In this document: positions 1 to 10,364 of the stretch, one piece after another
Layout of the letters: every line of letters begins with the position of its first letter
Numbering within the stretch: position 1 is the stretch's first letter
NCBI GenBank assembly: GCA_019828595.1
Contig: JAHQRK010000028.1
Coordinates: 682,001-746,000 of the forward strand
Reading direction: 5' to 3'
Source of the DNA: Aphanomyces cochlioides
Taxonomy: Eukaryota > Oomycota > Saprolegniomycetes > Saprolegniales > Verrucalvaceae
Length of the DNA: 64,000 nucleotides
The notes under the pieces: model-generated
Seen by the model: only the letters and a program-made list of their open reading frames with translations
The model's database searches: none
Told to the model about the DNA's origin: nothing
Position numbers and translations under genes: made by a program

Positions 1-2023
1 GGTCTTGTGCTGCTCGATCTCAACGCTGCGGAGCATGAGCACCGTCGCCAAGACGTGGGAGTCGCTCTCGAGGATGTCGGATTCGCGCTTGGCGTCGCAG
101 AGAACCATGTATGAGTCAAAGTCGCCTAGTTGAATCTGCATGACGTGGCGGCGGACCGCGGTGTTTCCCTGGACATGGACGAATGTCAAATTCCGCAGCG
201 ATCGGATGTCCAAGCCATCTTCCATGAGCATACTCACGCGGTCGCGAGGTGGTTCCTCATTCAGCATGTACACGACCGTCCCTGGATGCGATAGAGCGTC
301 CAGCATGCGCAGCATATCTCGGATGTCGCGTCGCCAGCCGCAGATGAGAATTTTCTGCGGCGTGGGGGCAGGATCCGAGATGGTTTCAATGACTCCGTCA
401 CCGAGTGTGACCTCCGCTGTTGGTTCGACGGGTTTGTACGTGTCGTTGTCTTCGGCGAGAACGAGCAGCGCTTCGTCGGGCTGCATGCGTCGCTGCATGG
501 GGGGCAAAATGTGCACGCGCCCTTTGACATCCTTGTACCCGATCGGAATCGCATCGGGGAACCGCTCGGCGAGTTGGCCAAAGGTCAACCCGACGCATTG
601 CGGCCACGTTTCAAAGTAGAATTCGTTCCCAGAGAAGCCGAGGAGCGCGTCGTACACTACAAGTTGCGTCAAGACGCCATTGAGGAGGTTGAACGTACCT
701 TTGGCGAGGCCAGGGGACCGACTGCACATGACAATCATGCGGCCCATGATGTCATTCGAGACTAAACTCTCCAAGACGGAGCCGCCGACAAGTTCCAGCA
801 GCGGCTCGTTGTCAATGTCGCTCGTGTCGCCCACGACGTGGCCATTCAACTAGCCAAGAGACGTTCATTCCCCCGAAAATGGAAACGTGCGGTGGAGAAT
901 CGATTCTACCTCGGACAAACTGTTGATGGCGAGGATCATGCGCAGGAGATTGGCGTCCGAGATGCCAGCGTCGCGGTCGGTGCTCATGATGCAAATACTC
1001 CGCGCCATGTGGGCAGACACCATGTTGAGATCGGCCGTCAAGAGTGGATTGCCCGACCGAAAGATCACGCGGGTTCCCTTCAACGATGTGATCTACAGCG
1101 AGCGATACTTTGAGACGAACTGCGATGCACTCTGACTTGGGAATGGAATGCTGCGGCCATGACTTCGCTGTCCTGCTCGGCTAGTACGACGACGACACCG
1201 CCACGCTCGCTCTCGTTGGCGCTGCAGATTTCTCCGATGTATGGAATCGACTTGTCGGACCACCCGAGCATGAGCTAGAGGAGGCAGAGTCAATTCCCAA
1301 GATCACGGACATGGTGGCGCGGCAGTACCGAATGACCGACTTCGACAACTTGGGTCCGACCGTGCTTGAGTTGATCCATCTTTTCACGAATGGCGTCGAC
1401 GACAAAGGCGACGACGACTGCAAAGTAGATGAACCCGATCAGTGTGAAGAAGAACGCGACGGCTTTTTGGCCCTACAACCTCGAAGGTGACGCGTTCTCG
1501 GGAGATCTTGGTCGAGTACATGAGTTGTCGCGTGGCTTTGCGTCCCCGTGTCTGTCATGTACGTCCAGACGCGCCACACCGACTCAGCGTATCCGTCGTC
1601 GTTGACCATTTCAACGAACGGAGCCAAAGTAGTCGCCACGACGATACACAGCACGACGAGCAGGATGGCTTGGCCTTTGTTGGTCGAGATGAATGTGTCA
1701 ATGAGGTACCAAAGTCGCTGATGCCGTTGTTGCAATGGAGCCGGCGCCAACTCGTCTTCTTTTTCCATGTCCATCTCGTCAAACTCCAAATGAGCCGTGA
1801 GTGCATTCCCAACGCTCGTCTGCCGCGCCGACCCATCGACAGCGTCGCCGACCACCCGCAGCAGACTTGGCATCCTCTCGTCGTTGCAGTTACAGCTGAA
1901 ACGTGCAACCAACTCCCAAAAGCTGACGGCGCACAAGACAATACTGGGCTTCATGGCGAGGTTGCCAGTGCCATTCCCCTCCCTCAGTACCCCCCACGGC
2001 TCCCCCAAGTCTCTCCAGACCAC
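1..2023 (-). CDS. CASTOR/POLLUX-like ion channel (3' end off the window edge)
   Basis: Predicted membrane ion channel of the CASTOR/POLLUX (DMI1) family, which in plants conducts cations across the nuclear envelope. Exons that keep one frame: 1520-2023, 1329-1472, 1137-1274, 910-1092 and 1-849, separated by GT-AG introns of 47, 54, 44 and 60 nt. The joined frame shows a hydrophobic helix (LLVVLCIVVATTLAPFVEM), a pore-like DTGTQSH stretch, a second helix (FFFTLIGFIYFAVVVAFVV), then the RCK-type module with LGWSDKSIPYIGEI, GGVVVVLAE, VIFRSGNPLL and DIDNEPLLELVGG, all landmarks of this family. A second nucleotide-binding-like unit follows (KILICGWRRDIRDML). The start is uncertain: residues before MEKEDELAP are weakly constrained, and an internal Met or another 5' exon is possible. 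The C-terminus lies outside the window. Confidence 0.8.
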
Positions 2024-2198
2024 AAGACATGCCGCGAAATCGACAGCGAGACGCTCAAGCGGTGCTAATTATCGTCGACATGGGTGCAATCTGCGTTCTT
2101 CCGCTGGTGTGGATGCGAGTTGAAGTGATCCATGATGTCGCGGTGACTGTATCTCGCCGCTCTTCCAGCCTTGCTCTAGCTACGAGACGCTCCTTCTC

Positions 2199-2825
2199 AT
2201 GGGTACAACGCCAGCAAACAAGCTCAGACATGTAAAGACGATCGACGGTCGACGATCGTCTCGTTGCCGACACTTGTCCAAGACTATGTCAAGTCGCCAA
2301 GTCCATCCTCGCCGCGCTGTCCGAGGACACCGTCGTGGATTTCGACAAAGCAAGCACGTCGACCACCGCCGTCGCGAGCGTGAGAAGTTGATGCAACAAC
2401 GTCGCTGGACCACGTTTCTTCCCGCGGCAATTGCAGCTTGGGAATGTACGAGATGGGCGAAACGTTGGCGCCATGTTTTCCACATGGATACGAAGACAGA
2501 TCGGATAGAGAGGACAGATCGAAATCTACCCATGAGCATGTGGGACGACCGTCCGCTCAAGTCGGAAGCGATCACGAAGAAGTACAACGCGGTCTTCGCG
2601 CCGCAGCGCCGCCGCCACACCGTCGAGTCGATGGAGGAAGCCAAAGTTCCACCGCGACATCATGCACAGAGTCAAACGAAAGACAAGACAGAGACGCCGG
2701 ACACGACGTTCGACGTCCTCCTTGCGCGCATTCAAGGCTGCGTCGACCGCATCCACTCGATCCAAGACGAACTCCAGAGCAAACAACGTCGTCTAGACGG
2801 CCCGTCGCGCCGACCGACGATATGA
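2199..2825 (+). CDS. hypothetical basic protein with C-terminal helix
   Basis: Open frame of 208 aa that I do not recognise. It is rich in Arg and Gln. The middle part (QQRRW...AWECTRWAKRW) resembles an IQ or other amphipathic basic helix, and the C-terminus (DVLLARIQGCVDRIHSIQDEL) looks like a short coiled coil. The first 60 residues are doubtful, because another frame between about 2240 and 2390 also reads plausibly (QVAKSILAALSEDTVVDFD), so an upstream exon or a frameshift may exist. It is divergent from the channel gene on its left and ends 53 bp before the ankyrin gene on its right. The C-terminal half is the better supported part. Confidence 0.4.
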   Translation: MGTTPANKLRHVKTIDGRRSSRCRHLSKTMSSRQVHPRRAVRGHRRGFRQSKHVDHRRREREKLMQQRRWTTFLPAAIAAWECTRWAKRWRHVFHMDTKTDRIERTDRNLPMSMWDDRPLKSEAITKKYNAVFAPQRRRHTVESMEEAKVPPRHHAQSQTKDKTETPDTTFDVLLARIQGCVDRIHSIQDELQSKQRRLDGPSRRPTI

Positions 2826-2878
2826 AACCGCCACCACTAGTCTTTCCATAACTGTTACACGTTCCTGTCGACCACACC

Positions 2879-3733
2879 ATGGCTCATACTGCTGCCGTCG
2901 TCCTGCGGTGCGGCGATCTCGTGCGCGCCGTCGCGGCCTTCCAGCGCGGCATCTACATCGACATGCAGCCGTTCGTCGCCTTTGCAGCGTTCCCCGCCAG
3001 CGTCTGGACTTGTATTCCGCGGCGGGAGCTCGACCGCATGGACAGTCTCCTCCAACCTTGGTACGCCGCGCACTCGGCGGCGCGTCTGCCGCTGCTCTTC
3101 TCGGCCATCCGCTACATGGTCAACATCTGCGTCCTCCATGCCGTCTACTTTGGCCACGTCGACGTCCTCGACGAGGTCCACAAGTTCACAAAGCTCCACT
3201 GGTTTGGCTATCCGCTCATGGACATGGCGGCGACGGCGGGCCACGTGGACTGCCTGCAGTTCCTCCATGGCAAAGTCCGCCGACGGTGCAGCCGCCGCGC
3301 CATGTTCCACGCCGTCCGCCAAGGCAACATCCCGCTCGTGCATTATCTCCTCGAGACGCAGGAAGAGCTCCAGCACGCCGCGCTGGATTTGGCCGCCCAG
3401 TGCGGCAACTTGGCGCTCGTCATGATGCTCCACAAGATGCACGTCACGGCCACGACGCAGGCCGTGGACTTTGCCGCCGCGAATGGCCACGTCGACGTCG
3501 TCGAGTTTCTCCTGGAGCATCGAGCGGAAGGCGGCACGGACGCGGCGCTCATCCAAGCAGCACGCAATGGACATTTGAAAGTTGTGAAATTTTTATTGGA
3601 CCGCCACGGCACGGCGTTCGCCCGCGCCATCCACGACGCCATGGAAACCGCTGCTGGGGCTTGCCATGAGCCCATCGTGCGCTTCCTCCGCGGCGTCGTG
3701 GCGCCGTCCCCGATCGCGCCACCCGTTAGCTAG
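2879..3733 (+). CDS. ankyrin-repeat protein A
   Basis: 284-aa single-exon protein. After an N-terminal region of about 75 residues with no recognised domain, ankyrin-type repeats run to about residue 270: helices such as MDMAATAGHVDCLQFLH, AVDFAAANGHVDVVEFLLEH and LIQAARNGHLKVVKFLLD carry the A-A-x-x-G-H-h-x-h-V-x-F-L core. Such proteins are protein-binding scaffolds; no catalytic domain is visible. The ATG at 2879 sits in a good context (accATGg). The next gene encodes a close relative in the same orientation 28 bp downstream of this stop, so the pair is a tandem duplication. Large families of this kind are common in Saprolegniales. The binding partner cannot be told from sequence. Confidence 0.85.
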   Translation: MAHTAAVVLRCGDLVRAVAAFQRGIYIDMQPFVAFAAFPASVWTCIPRRELDRMDSLLQPWYAAHSAARLPLLFSAIRYMVNICVLHAVYFGHVDVLDEVHKFTKLHWFGYPLMDMAATAGHVDCLQFLHGKVRRRCSRRAMFHAVRQGNIPLVHYLLETQEELQHAALDLAAQCGNLALVMMLHKMHVTATTQAVDFAAANGHVDVVEFLLEHRAEGGTDAALIQAARNGHLKVVKFLLDRHGTAFARAIHDAMETAAGACHEPIVRFLRGVVAPSPIAPPVS

Positions 3734-3761
3734 AACGATTGGACATAAATAGATTATTCAT

Positions 3762-4517
3762 ATGGCGAAGCGACCAAAGTCCACCACGTCATCCTGGACG
3801 GCGGTGGATGCCGCGCTGCGGTCGCGAGAGATCCTGTCGGTCGTCTGCGCCTTCCAGAGCGGCATCTACGACGATATGAAGGCTCTCTGCGCCGCCATGC
3901 AGCGGTATGCACCGCGGGAACACCCGCTCTACTATTGTCCCGACGAGATCTGTCCTCTGGTTGACGCGATCCCGACGGAGCGCATGCCGGCGCTCGTGGC
4001 GTGCCTGCCGTACATGCGCAACGTGCTGTTCTACCACGCGGCGCAGAATGGCCGCCTCGAACTCTTGCAGTTCCTCGAAGCGACGTTCGACATGGCTGGC
4101 GTCAAGTTTCTCCTGGACTTTGCGGCGCAGAACGGCCACATGAACGTCCTGACGTACCTCGACGGCAAGAAGATGGCTTGCACGACGATCGCGATGGACA
4201 GCGCCGCCGCGAATGGCCATCTCCATGTCGTCCAGTTCCTCCACGAGCGCGGGAAGAGCTGTACGCGCAATGCCATGGACAGCGCGGCCGCCGGTGGACA
4301 TTTGGAAATTGTGCAATTTCTCGACCAACACCGCGACGAAGGATGCACGCGGCAAGCGCTCAACGACGCCGCCGAGCAAGGCCACCTTGAGATTGTACGT
4401 TATCTCCATGAGAACCGCTACGAAGGCGACATTGCGATGGCGCTCGAGACCGCCACGGACACCGCCGTCGTCGCGTACTTGAGCCAAGTCATGGAGGAGG
4501 AACTAGGGAGCGGCTAA
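3762..4517 (+). CDS. ankyrin-repeat protein B
   Basis: 251-aa single-exon paralogue of the preceding gene. The N-terminus matches it in pattern (ALRSREILSVVCAFQSGIYDDM here, VVLRCGDLVRAVAAFQRGIYIDM there). Repeats follow from about residue 85: FYHAAQNGRLELLQFLE, LDFAAQNGHMNVLTYLD, MDSAAANGHLHVVQFLHERG, MDSAAAGGHLEIVQFLDQH and NDAAEQGHLEIVRYLHEN. They are shorter than classic 33-residue ankyrin repeats because the beta-hairpin loop is reduced, as is usual for oomycete versions. The 28-bp gap to the upstream gene leaves little room for a promoter, so either the promoter is very short or the two genes share a transcript. Its 3' end converges on the GRDP-like gene on the minus strand, with 22 bp between the stop codons. 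Confidence 0.85.
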   Translation: MAKRPKSTTSSWTAVDAALRSREILSVVCAFQSGIYDDMKALCAAMQRYAPREHPLYYCPDEICPLVDAIPTERMPALVACLPYMRNVLFYHAAQNGRLELLQFLEATFDMAGVKFLLDFAAQNGHMNVLTYLDGKKMACTTIAMDSAAANGHLHVVQFLHERGKSCTRNAMDSAAAGGHLEIVQFLDQHRDEGCTRQALNDAAEQGHLEIVRYLHENRYEGDIAMALETATDTAVVAYLSQVMEEELGSG

Positions 4518-4539
4518 CTTCAGTAGACCAGCGTGGACT

Positions 4540-6219
4540 TCAGAGTTGTCGGCGGCTGCCGGTGGTGGTTTGGCCGCTATGGAGGCGCAGGACGGGATCG
4601 TTGGACGGCTGGACGACGCGGTCGTCCATGACGGGCGTGCCGAGGACGGCGGCAAAGTCAATTCGCAGACTGTCGTCTGGAATAAAGCACGCGTCGTCGT
4701 CGGGTGTCCAGAGCACGCCGTCGCGTGGAAGATGTCCGTGATGGACCTCGACGCCGACAAAGCGCGAATCCATGGACGGGAGACGGACGCACTGGTTCCA
4801 TTTCTTGCGGAGAAGCGTGGCCTTGGAGAGCGCGTTGGCGGCGTTCGACCACGCGGTGAACGACGGCGGGAAGGACGAGTATGCTTGGTTGAACTGGTCA
4901 GACCACTGGACAAACGTCTCGGCGTACGCCGCGGCCATGTGCGCACTCTTGGGAAGACTCAGCGCCGGCAGACGCTCCAAACTCTGATGGACAAAGCGGA
5001 CAAGCGCGATGTCCATCGTCGGGAGAAGCGCGGCGGCGGGAGCTTTCTCGACCAAGTGGACGAATTGGTTGTACCGGACAATCGCGGCGTCGACCACAGC
5101 GGGATGGCTCCAGTAGTCCCAGTTGGAACAGATCGGAGCCAAGCTTTGCAAGTGCTTGGCCATGGCGAGGACGAGGTCCACGCGCTCAAAGTAGCGCGCC
5201 AACGCCGTGGACAGCGCATGGCGGTCCGTCGCGCCGACGGTGGACTTGGTTTGCGTCTCGTACCAAAAGACAGCGCGGAGGACGTCGCGCTCGTAGCTCT
5301 CCCGCGAGCTGTTCTTGTGGAGCAACGGCATCGTCAGCGGTGTCGTGTCGGTCGTTGTTCCAAGCGGAAACGTTGGAAAGTCACGGAGAAACGCCGCGAG
5401 ACGGAACGTGTCCATGGACAAATCGCACCGACAGATGCGGCAACGGACGCTCTGCCCCATGACGTACATGCTAAATGTTTGATCTGCCGTCAGGGGAACT
5501 CGGCAGTGCGGATACGGACAAGCCGTCGCCGCCGCGCCGCGACGACATGGTCGCGTGTCCGTCTTGGCATAGTCAGGATACATTCGATGCACGACGTGGG
5601 CGAAGTTGTCGACGGAGGCACGGTCGGCCATGTACTCGGCCTCCAGTTGACACAAGTAGTCAAAGAGTTGTTGCTTGGTGGAGCATGCCATGGCGCGATC
5701 GAATGTGGGCTTTATCCTTGCAAGATACGCTGCCACGTCATTAGCACGGACGGGAGACGCACGGACGGACAGGTTAGGACAAGCGGCGTCCGTCTCGACA
5801 ATGACCTTGGCGACTTGGACGAGCTGGCCCAAGTAGTCTGACCGATGCAGGACCCAGTAAGGATCATACGCGGAGAGTTCTAATGCAGTGGTGAACTTGT
5901 CCCGCGCGGTTGGACTTGGACAGAGGAGCGTTAGCTTGGACTGGTTGGCGTGCATGAGCTGAAACGTGTTGTCTGAAGGCGATAGCTCGACGAGGGAGGC
6001 TTGGGCCGTCGGCATACCCGCCAAGACGACGGACGTCTTGTCCCGGACTTGGAGAATTTGTCCGTTGATGACAAATTGCCGCCAGACAAAGGCGCTCCCA
6101 CGGAACATGGACGTCTCCTCGACGAGGAAGTCCATCTGCAGCGACGAGACGACGGCCTCGACGGCATCGGCGGCCAGGACCGGCACAGCCACACCGGTCT
6201 CCTTGCCATCTTTGTCCAT
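4540..6219 (-). CDS. GRDP-like (DUF1399-type) protein, copy 1
   Basis: Single-exon protein of about 559 aa related to plant glycine-rich-domain-containing proteins. The N-terminal part (DFLVEE...FVWRQFVINGQILQVRDK) looks like a pleckstrin-homology-type beta sandwich. A middle segment has paired cysteines (CPYPHC and CRICRC) that could bind zinc. The C-terminal half carries the family signature (ICSNWDYWSHPAVVDAAIVRYNQF in two pieces, then LLPTMDIALVRFVHQ). In plant GRDPs the second motif reads P-T-x-D-I-D-L-x-W-H-x-H; here the W-H pair is R-F, so this site is altered. I chose the Met at 6219 because it aligns with the paralogue starts; an in-frame Met at 6285 would add 22 residues. It is divergent from copies 2 and 3. 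Molecular function is unknown. Confidence 0.8.
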   Translation of the reverse strand: MDKDGKETGVAVPVLAADAVEAVVSSLQMDFLVEETSMFRGSAFVWRQFVINGQILQVRDKTSVVLAGMPTAQASLVELSPSDNTFQLMHANQSKLTLLCPSPTARDKFTTALELSAYDPYWVLHRSDYLGQLVQVAKVIVETDAACPNLSVRASPVRANDVAAYLARIKPTFDRAMACSTKQQLFDYLCQLEAEYMADRASVDNFAHVVHRMYPDYAKTDTRPCRRGAAATACPYPHCRVPLTADQTFSMYVMGQSVRCRICRCDLSMDTFRLAAFLRDFPTFPLGTTTDTTPLTMPLLHKNSSRESYERDVLRAVFWYETQTKSTVGATDRHALSTALARYFERVDLVLAMAKHLQSLAPICSNWDYWSHPAVVDAAIVRYNQFVHLVEKAPAAALLPTMDIALVRFVHQSLERLPALSLPKSAHMAAAYAETFVQWSDQFNQAYSSFPPSFTAWSNAANALSKATLLRKKWNQCVRLPSMDSRFVGVEVHHGHLPRDGVLWTPDDDACFIPDDSLRIDFAAVLGTPVMDDRVVQPSNDPVLRLHSGQTTTGSRRQL

Positions 6220-7376
6220 CCGAAACAAAATTGAAACGCATGTTTCAAATTGCAAGAATCTCTCACCAGTACAAATTATCTCCATCAGATAATGGCAGGC
6301 TCTCTCCAGCCCGTCGTGGTTCTGCCGTCGAGCAGAGAGCTGAAGATCCGATGCGATGTGCTCTACGGCTCAGTAGATTGAGCCTTGAGAGCTGAAGGCT
6401 CCATGCTGACGGCGGCGAGGGTGGACGGAAGGTTGAGTGTGAAAACTGTTGGGACAACGGTGACATTCAAGATATCGATCCAACTGCGATTGGCGCATCG
6501 TTGGGAGTTCACCAGACTTCTGCTTGGACCGACACTCCGCGATGATTGCTGTACAACGTGCTGCTTTCGCGATGGCTTGTGCTTTGACGGAACTCGGCGT
6601 TGTTTAGCGCAGACTGGATCCACAGCAACGCCTGGTCGTTTCGTCATCTTGTCGTCAGTTGCTATCCAACGACATGGCCAAGCAGCCAGAGTTGATTCCC
6701 GAGTTCCCAGCAACCTGTCGTTGTGCCTCGACGAGTGTTAAGCTCTACCAAGGATCGCCATTTGCGCTATTCCTTGGATGAAGGGAGAGGGGGAGTCGCT
6801 ATCGGCCAACAGCCTGCAGGTCATCAAACACCTGAAGGAATCAAATCGCTCACTAGCTACGTTTCCAACTTTCCTCCGTAGCTCTATCCAATGCTGTCAT
6901 GTTATCTTGAGTGCTCTGTCCATACATCTCGCACGGATTCGCATTGAGTGACCTCCTCCGTGGCTTCATGACAACGATCTCAGGGTGAGCTGTCCAAGCA
7001 CCAACTTCTGTATGTCTCCATGACTCTTGAGCTTCTGGGAGTCGAGACAAAGCATTGAGCGTCCACTTTAGACACGTTGCGTGGACTGTAATGCACTCGA
7101 GATGGAGGCACAGTCGGCGTCTCGGGCTCCTGGGACGCTTCAAATCTTTGGGGTCATGTCCATGTTTACTCCATGTGCACAGTTGATATTCTGATGGTCA
7201 CTAAAAGTGTTCCACCTTCTTTTATTTAAATATACTTGCATTGGTATGCTCTGATTTAGAATTAAAAAATATCGGTTGATATAGTGACATTTTGGATTTT
7301 TTAGTGACATCCATGGACTGCAGGACAACGCCACCGCGATGGCTGCGTTGGACGACACTTTAAAACTTTTGCTCCG
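6220..7376. other. intergenic, shared 5' region of two divergent GRDP-like genes
   Basis: No convincing gene. Several open frames here (for example 6385-6741) lack protein-like composition. The last 120 bp before the next start contain two copies of a TAGTGACAT motif (near 7281 and 7303); a copy also lies just before the third GRDP-like gene. Confidence 0.4.
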
Positions 7377-9157
7377 ATGGACACGCCGATCCCGACGCCC
7401 GCGGCGCCTCAACACGTCGTGACGGTCGTCGCGGCAGTACCAGTCGTTGTCGATGCTGACAAAGATCTCAACAAAGTTCCGACAGTGCAAGCGGTGCTGA
7501 TCGATGACTTGCCGCGCTTGGAGGCCGATTTCCTCGTCAAGAAGACCAGAGCGATCGGCAGCGATGACTGGGTCTGGCGGCAGATTGTGCTCCATGGACA
7601 GAAGCTCGACGTGATCCACAAGAACGCAATCGTCGAGACCTTCTCGACTGTCTCCTGTGACCTCAACGAAGCCATGTCGGCGACAAAAGTCTACCAGATC
7701 GTGTCTGGCGGCGAACCGCGCTTGACGTTCTGCTGTCCAAGCGAGACGCTCTACATCAAGTTCGCGACCGTCTTCCGCGCGTCGAGGACGACAGAGTTCT
7801 GGACATTCCCGCCCGTGGATGTCTTCGAAGACCTCGTCGGTGTCGCCAAGATGATCGTCGAGACGGATGCTGGACTCAAAGCGTCGCCGGTCAAAGCTCC
7901 CGTCGTCCCTGCGTCAGGCGTCACAGTCGCGCAAGTCCAGACGCATCTCGCTAACTTGAAAGCCATGTACGACGCCTTCCCGCACTTTAACCGCCAGGAA
8001 GAGCTCTACCAGCACGTCTTGGCGATCGAGGCGGACTTTGTCAAGGCGCTGGAAGCCAAGAAGGCGGCCGATCATTACCCGCCACTCGTCCAGCAGATCC
8101 TCAAGCTGTATCCTCAAGTCGTCGGGGAAGACGGCGCCATGTCTGCGTTGACGTTGCAGTTAGACTTGACGAAATGCCCGACGTGCGCCAAGCCGTTCTC
8201 GGTGTTGAGCCAAATCAAGTTCCACGTCGGCGGCAAGACGCTCGTGTGCGGCCAGTGCGCGCATGAAGCGCACTACGAGACGTTCAACCGACGTTTGAGT
8301 TCAAGAGCGGGCTCCTCAAGACTGCAAGGTCCATGCCAATGCCCGACATTCCACGCGACGGCAAGGTCAAGTCGTACACGGATCGCCTCTGGCGCGTCGT
8401 CTTTGAGTACGAGACCAAGAAGCACGGCGTGCCGAGCAAAGCCAAGGCTGCCCTCGAGGAGCGCATCATGGCGTGCTTGAACCGCGTCGACTTGGTCCAG
8501 TTGATCTACCGCCAGCTCCTCTTCATGAGCCAGATCGTCGCCCACTTGGACTACTGGAACCACCCGACGGTAATCCAAGCCGCGATCCATCGCTACGACA
8601 AGTTCCGCGTCGTGGCGACTCCATCGACAGCGTTGGCGTTGGCAGCGACGCTCGACATTCTCCTCGTGGGCCAGACGCACCAACTGACTTCGTCCACGGC
8701 GGTGCTTCCCGTCGACAAGGGAAGCGACATCCTCCTCGCTCGTCTGGGAAACGCCGCGTTCCTCTGGGGCCAGGCATTCAACGAGCCGTACTCGTCATGT
8801 GCTTTGGAGAGCAACGAGCCGCTTCCAGCCACGTCCGGCGGTGGAGTCGTCCAGGATCGATTTCCACGGGACAAGTTCACGCGCCTTCCATCGCGCGGGA
8901 ATCGATTCGTCGGCGTCCAAGAAGTCTTCGCGGTCGAATCCCTCGGGTACAACCCTGATTTCGCACATGAAGGCCTCGCGACCGCCGTTTCTGTCATCGG
9001 CGCTCTTGAAGTCGACGAGCGCATCTCCCGTGGCAAGTTCCGCCACCTCCTCCCACAAGATGCAAGTCGAGTGTACATGTACCGATACACCACCGAGTTG
9101 CCGTCGCTCGCAGAAAAGATCATCGGCGGCTTGGTCTTAGGAGTCGCGGTATTTTAA
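7377..9157 (+). pseudogene. GRDP-like protein, copy 2, split by a 25-nt deletion
   Basis: Two overlapping frames together cover the whole length of the intact paralogue at 10365. Frame one (7377 to about 8286) encodes the PH-like N-terminus and the paired-cysteine segment (CPTCAKPF, CGQCAH). Frame two (about 8290-9157) resumes at PTFEFK and carries the YWNHPTVIQAAIHRYDKF and LDILLVGQTHQL motifs to the end. At the junction, cgttcaa is followed directly by ccgacgtt, whereas the paralogue has 25 more nucleotides (11258-11282) between the same words. A loss of 25 nt breaks the frame, and no GT-AG intron repairs it. The rest is well preserved, so the lesion is probably young. An assembly error cannot be excluded. 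As it stands only a truncated protein of 367 aa would be made. Confidence 0.8.
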
Positions 9158-10364
9158 CGACACGAATGCGTCCCGAGCCTTCCCTTCTTCCTCTCGTGCT
9201 GCCCCAAGCTTTATCGTTGCTCCAGGGCGGTCAAGCATCGGCGATTCAGCACCCGAGGGGACGATTTCAGCGGCGGAACGACGACATGATGATCCCGTTG
9301 TTCTTCGGTTGCTCCTGAGCTCTCGGGATGTCGTGCTTCTGCAGAGTTTCTTGCATTCCGTCGTCATCTTTCCTAGTGGATGAGGGGGAGACAGCTCCAC
9401 CACACGATGCGTATGCCGTTCGTCCGATTGGAGTTTCGAAATAGTTCGAGTTCAACAACACGCCAAGATGCGCGGCTTGTCATGCATGGCTCTAGGGCTC
9501 CCAGGACGAGGAATTCACCATCTTGTCATGAACGTCTTTCCCGACTTTCTCCATGTGCGGGATCGAGAAAAACATTGTCGTCATATGCGTCAGGATCAAC
9601 CACGCGGCGAATGTTTTCCCCTTCAATCCGACTCCATCTCGCTCCCCTCGTCGTCCTCCTCCTCTCCCACGCGGCCAACTACCACCTTCTCCAAGCTCGT
9701 CATCGTAATCCAAGCGCTTCCACGGTCCATCTCGGTGCACTGTGCCTTCCACGGTGTTGGTGGTGAGTTGTCATCTCTTGACAAAATGAATCAAGTATGT
9801 ACGTAGGTCGGTGGCTTTGTCCATGTTCTCCCATGCAATCCTTTGCGCAATGGACGTCTGTCTGCTCTAGCCTCTGCAGCGTGTCTGTCGATTCTATTCC
9901 TTCTGTCCAACGCTTGGAAACTCCGCATGCGGCGCCACGGGATTGAGTACGAGTGCGTCCAACTTTTTTCATGGTTTTATCAATCTGTCGACCACTTGAA
10001 GCGCCGTCTGGCTGTGCTCCTGACGGCGGCTCTACGTCGTGTGCGCCGTCTCAAGCCATTCTTACCTTCTTGGTCTCTCCTTCAACCCACGCGTCGTCCA
10101 ACTCGCCCGCGCTGCCGTCTGGTCGCCGTCGATTGCACACGCTCGGTCCTGGCTCAGTCACTCTGATAGTCGATGGGCACTAAATTCGAACATGGGCCAT
10201 TTAATAAAACTATCTTCAAGTTTGTATACTGACCACCAAAACTAAATAATTTTTGGCGATCTTCCAAATTTAGTGACATAATTTGACCAGAGGAGACCAA
10301 AAGTTTGACAACAATCCACACGGACAACAGCGATGGACTCCCACACTCTTAAACTTTCGCTGCG
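9158..10364. other. intergenic between GRDP-like copies 2 and 3
   Basis: No supported gene. Pyrimidine-rich stretches (about 9640-9680) and scattered open frames without protein-like composition. The last 110 bp resemble the sequence before 7377, showing that the tandem duplication included the promoter and 5' leader (both have a TTAAACTTT/GCGATGGAC-like leader and a TAGTGACAT motif). Confidence 0.4.

Noticed and set aside
140..619. 159-aa plus-strand open frame at the left edge
   Set aside because: Antisense of the channel gene, whose minus-strand frame carries conserved family motifs.
6385..6741. 118-aa open frame between divergent GRDP-like genes
   Set aside because: No domain, no signal, odd composition; neighbouring frames are equally open.
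9380..9766. 128-aa Ser/Arg-rich open frame
   Set aside because: Composition follows the GC-rich background; no start context or family likeness.
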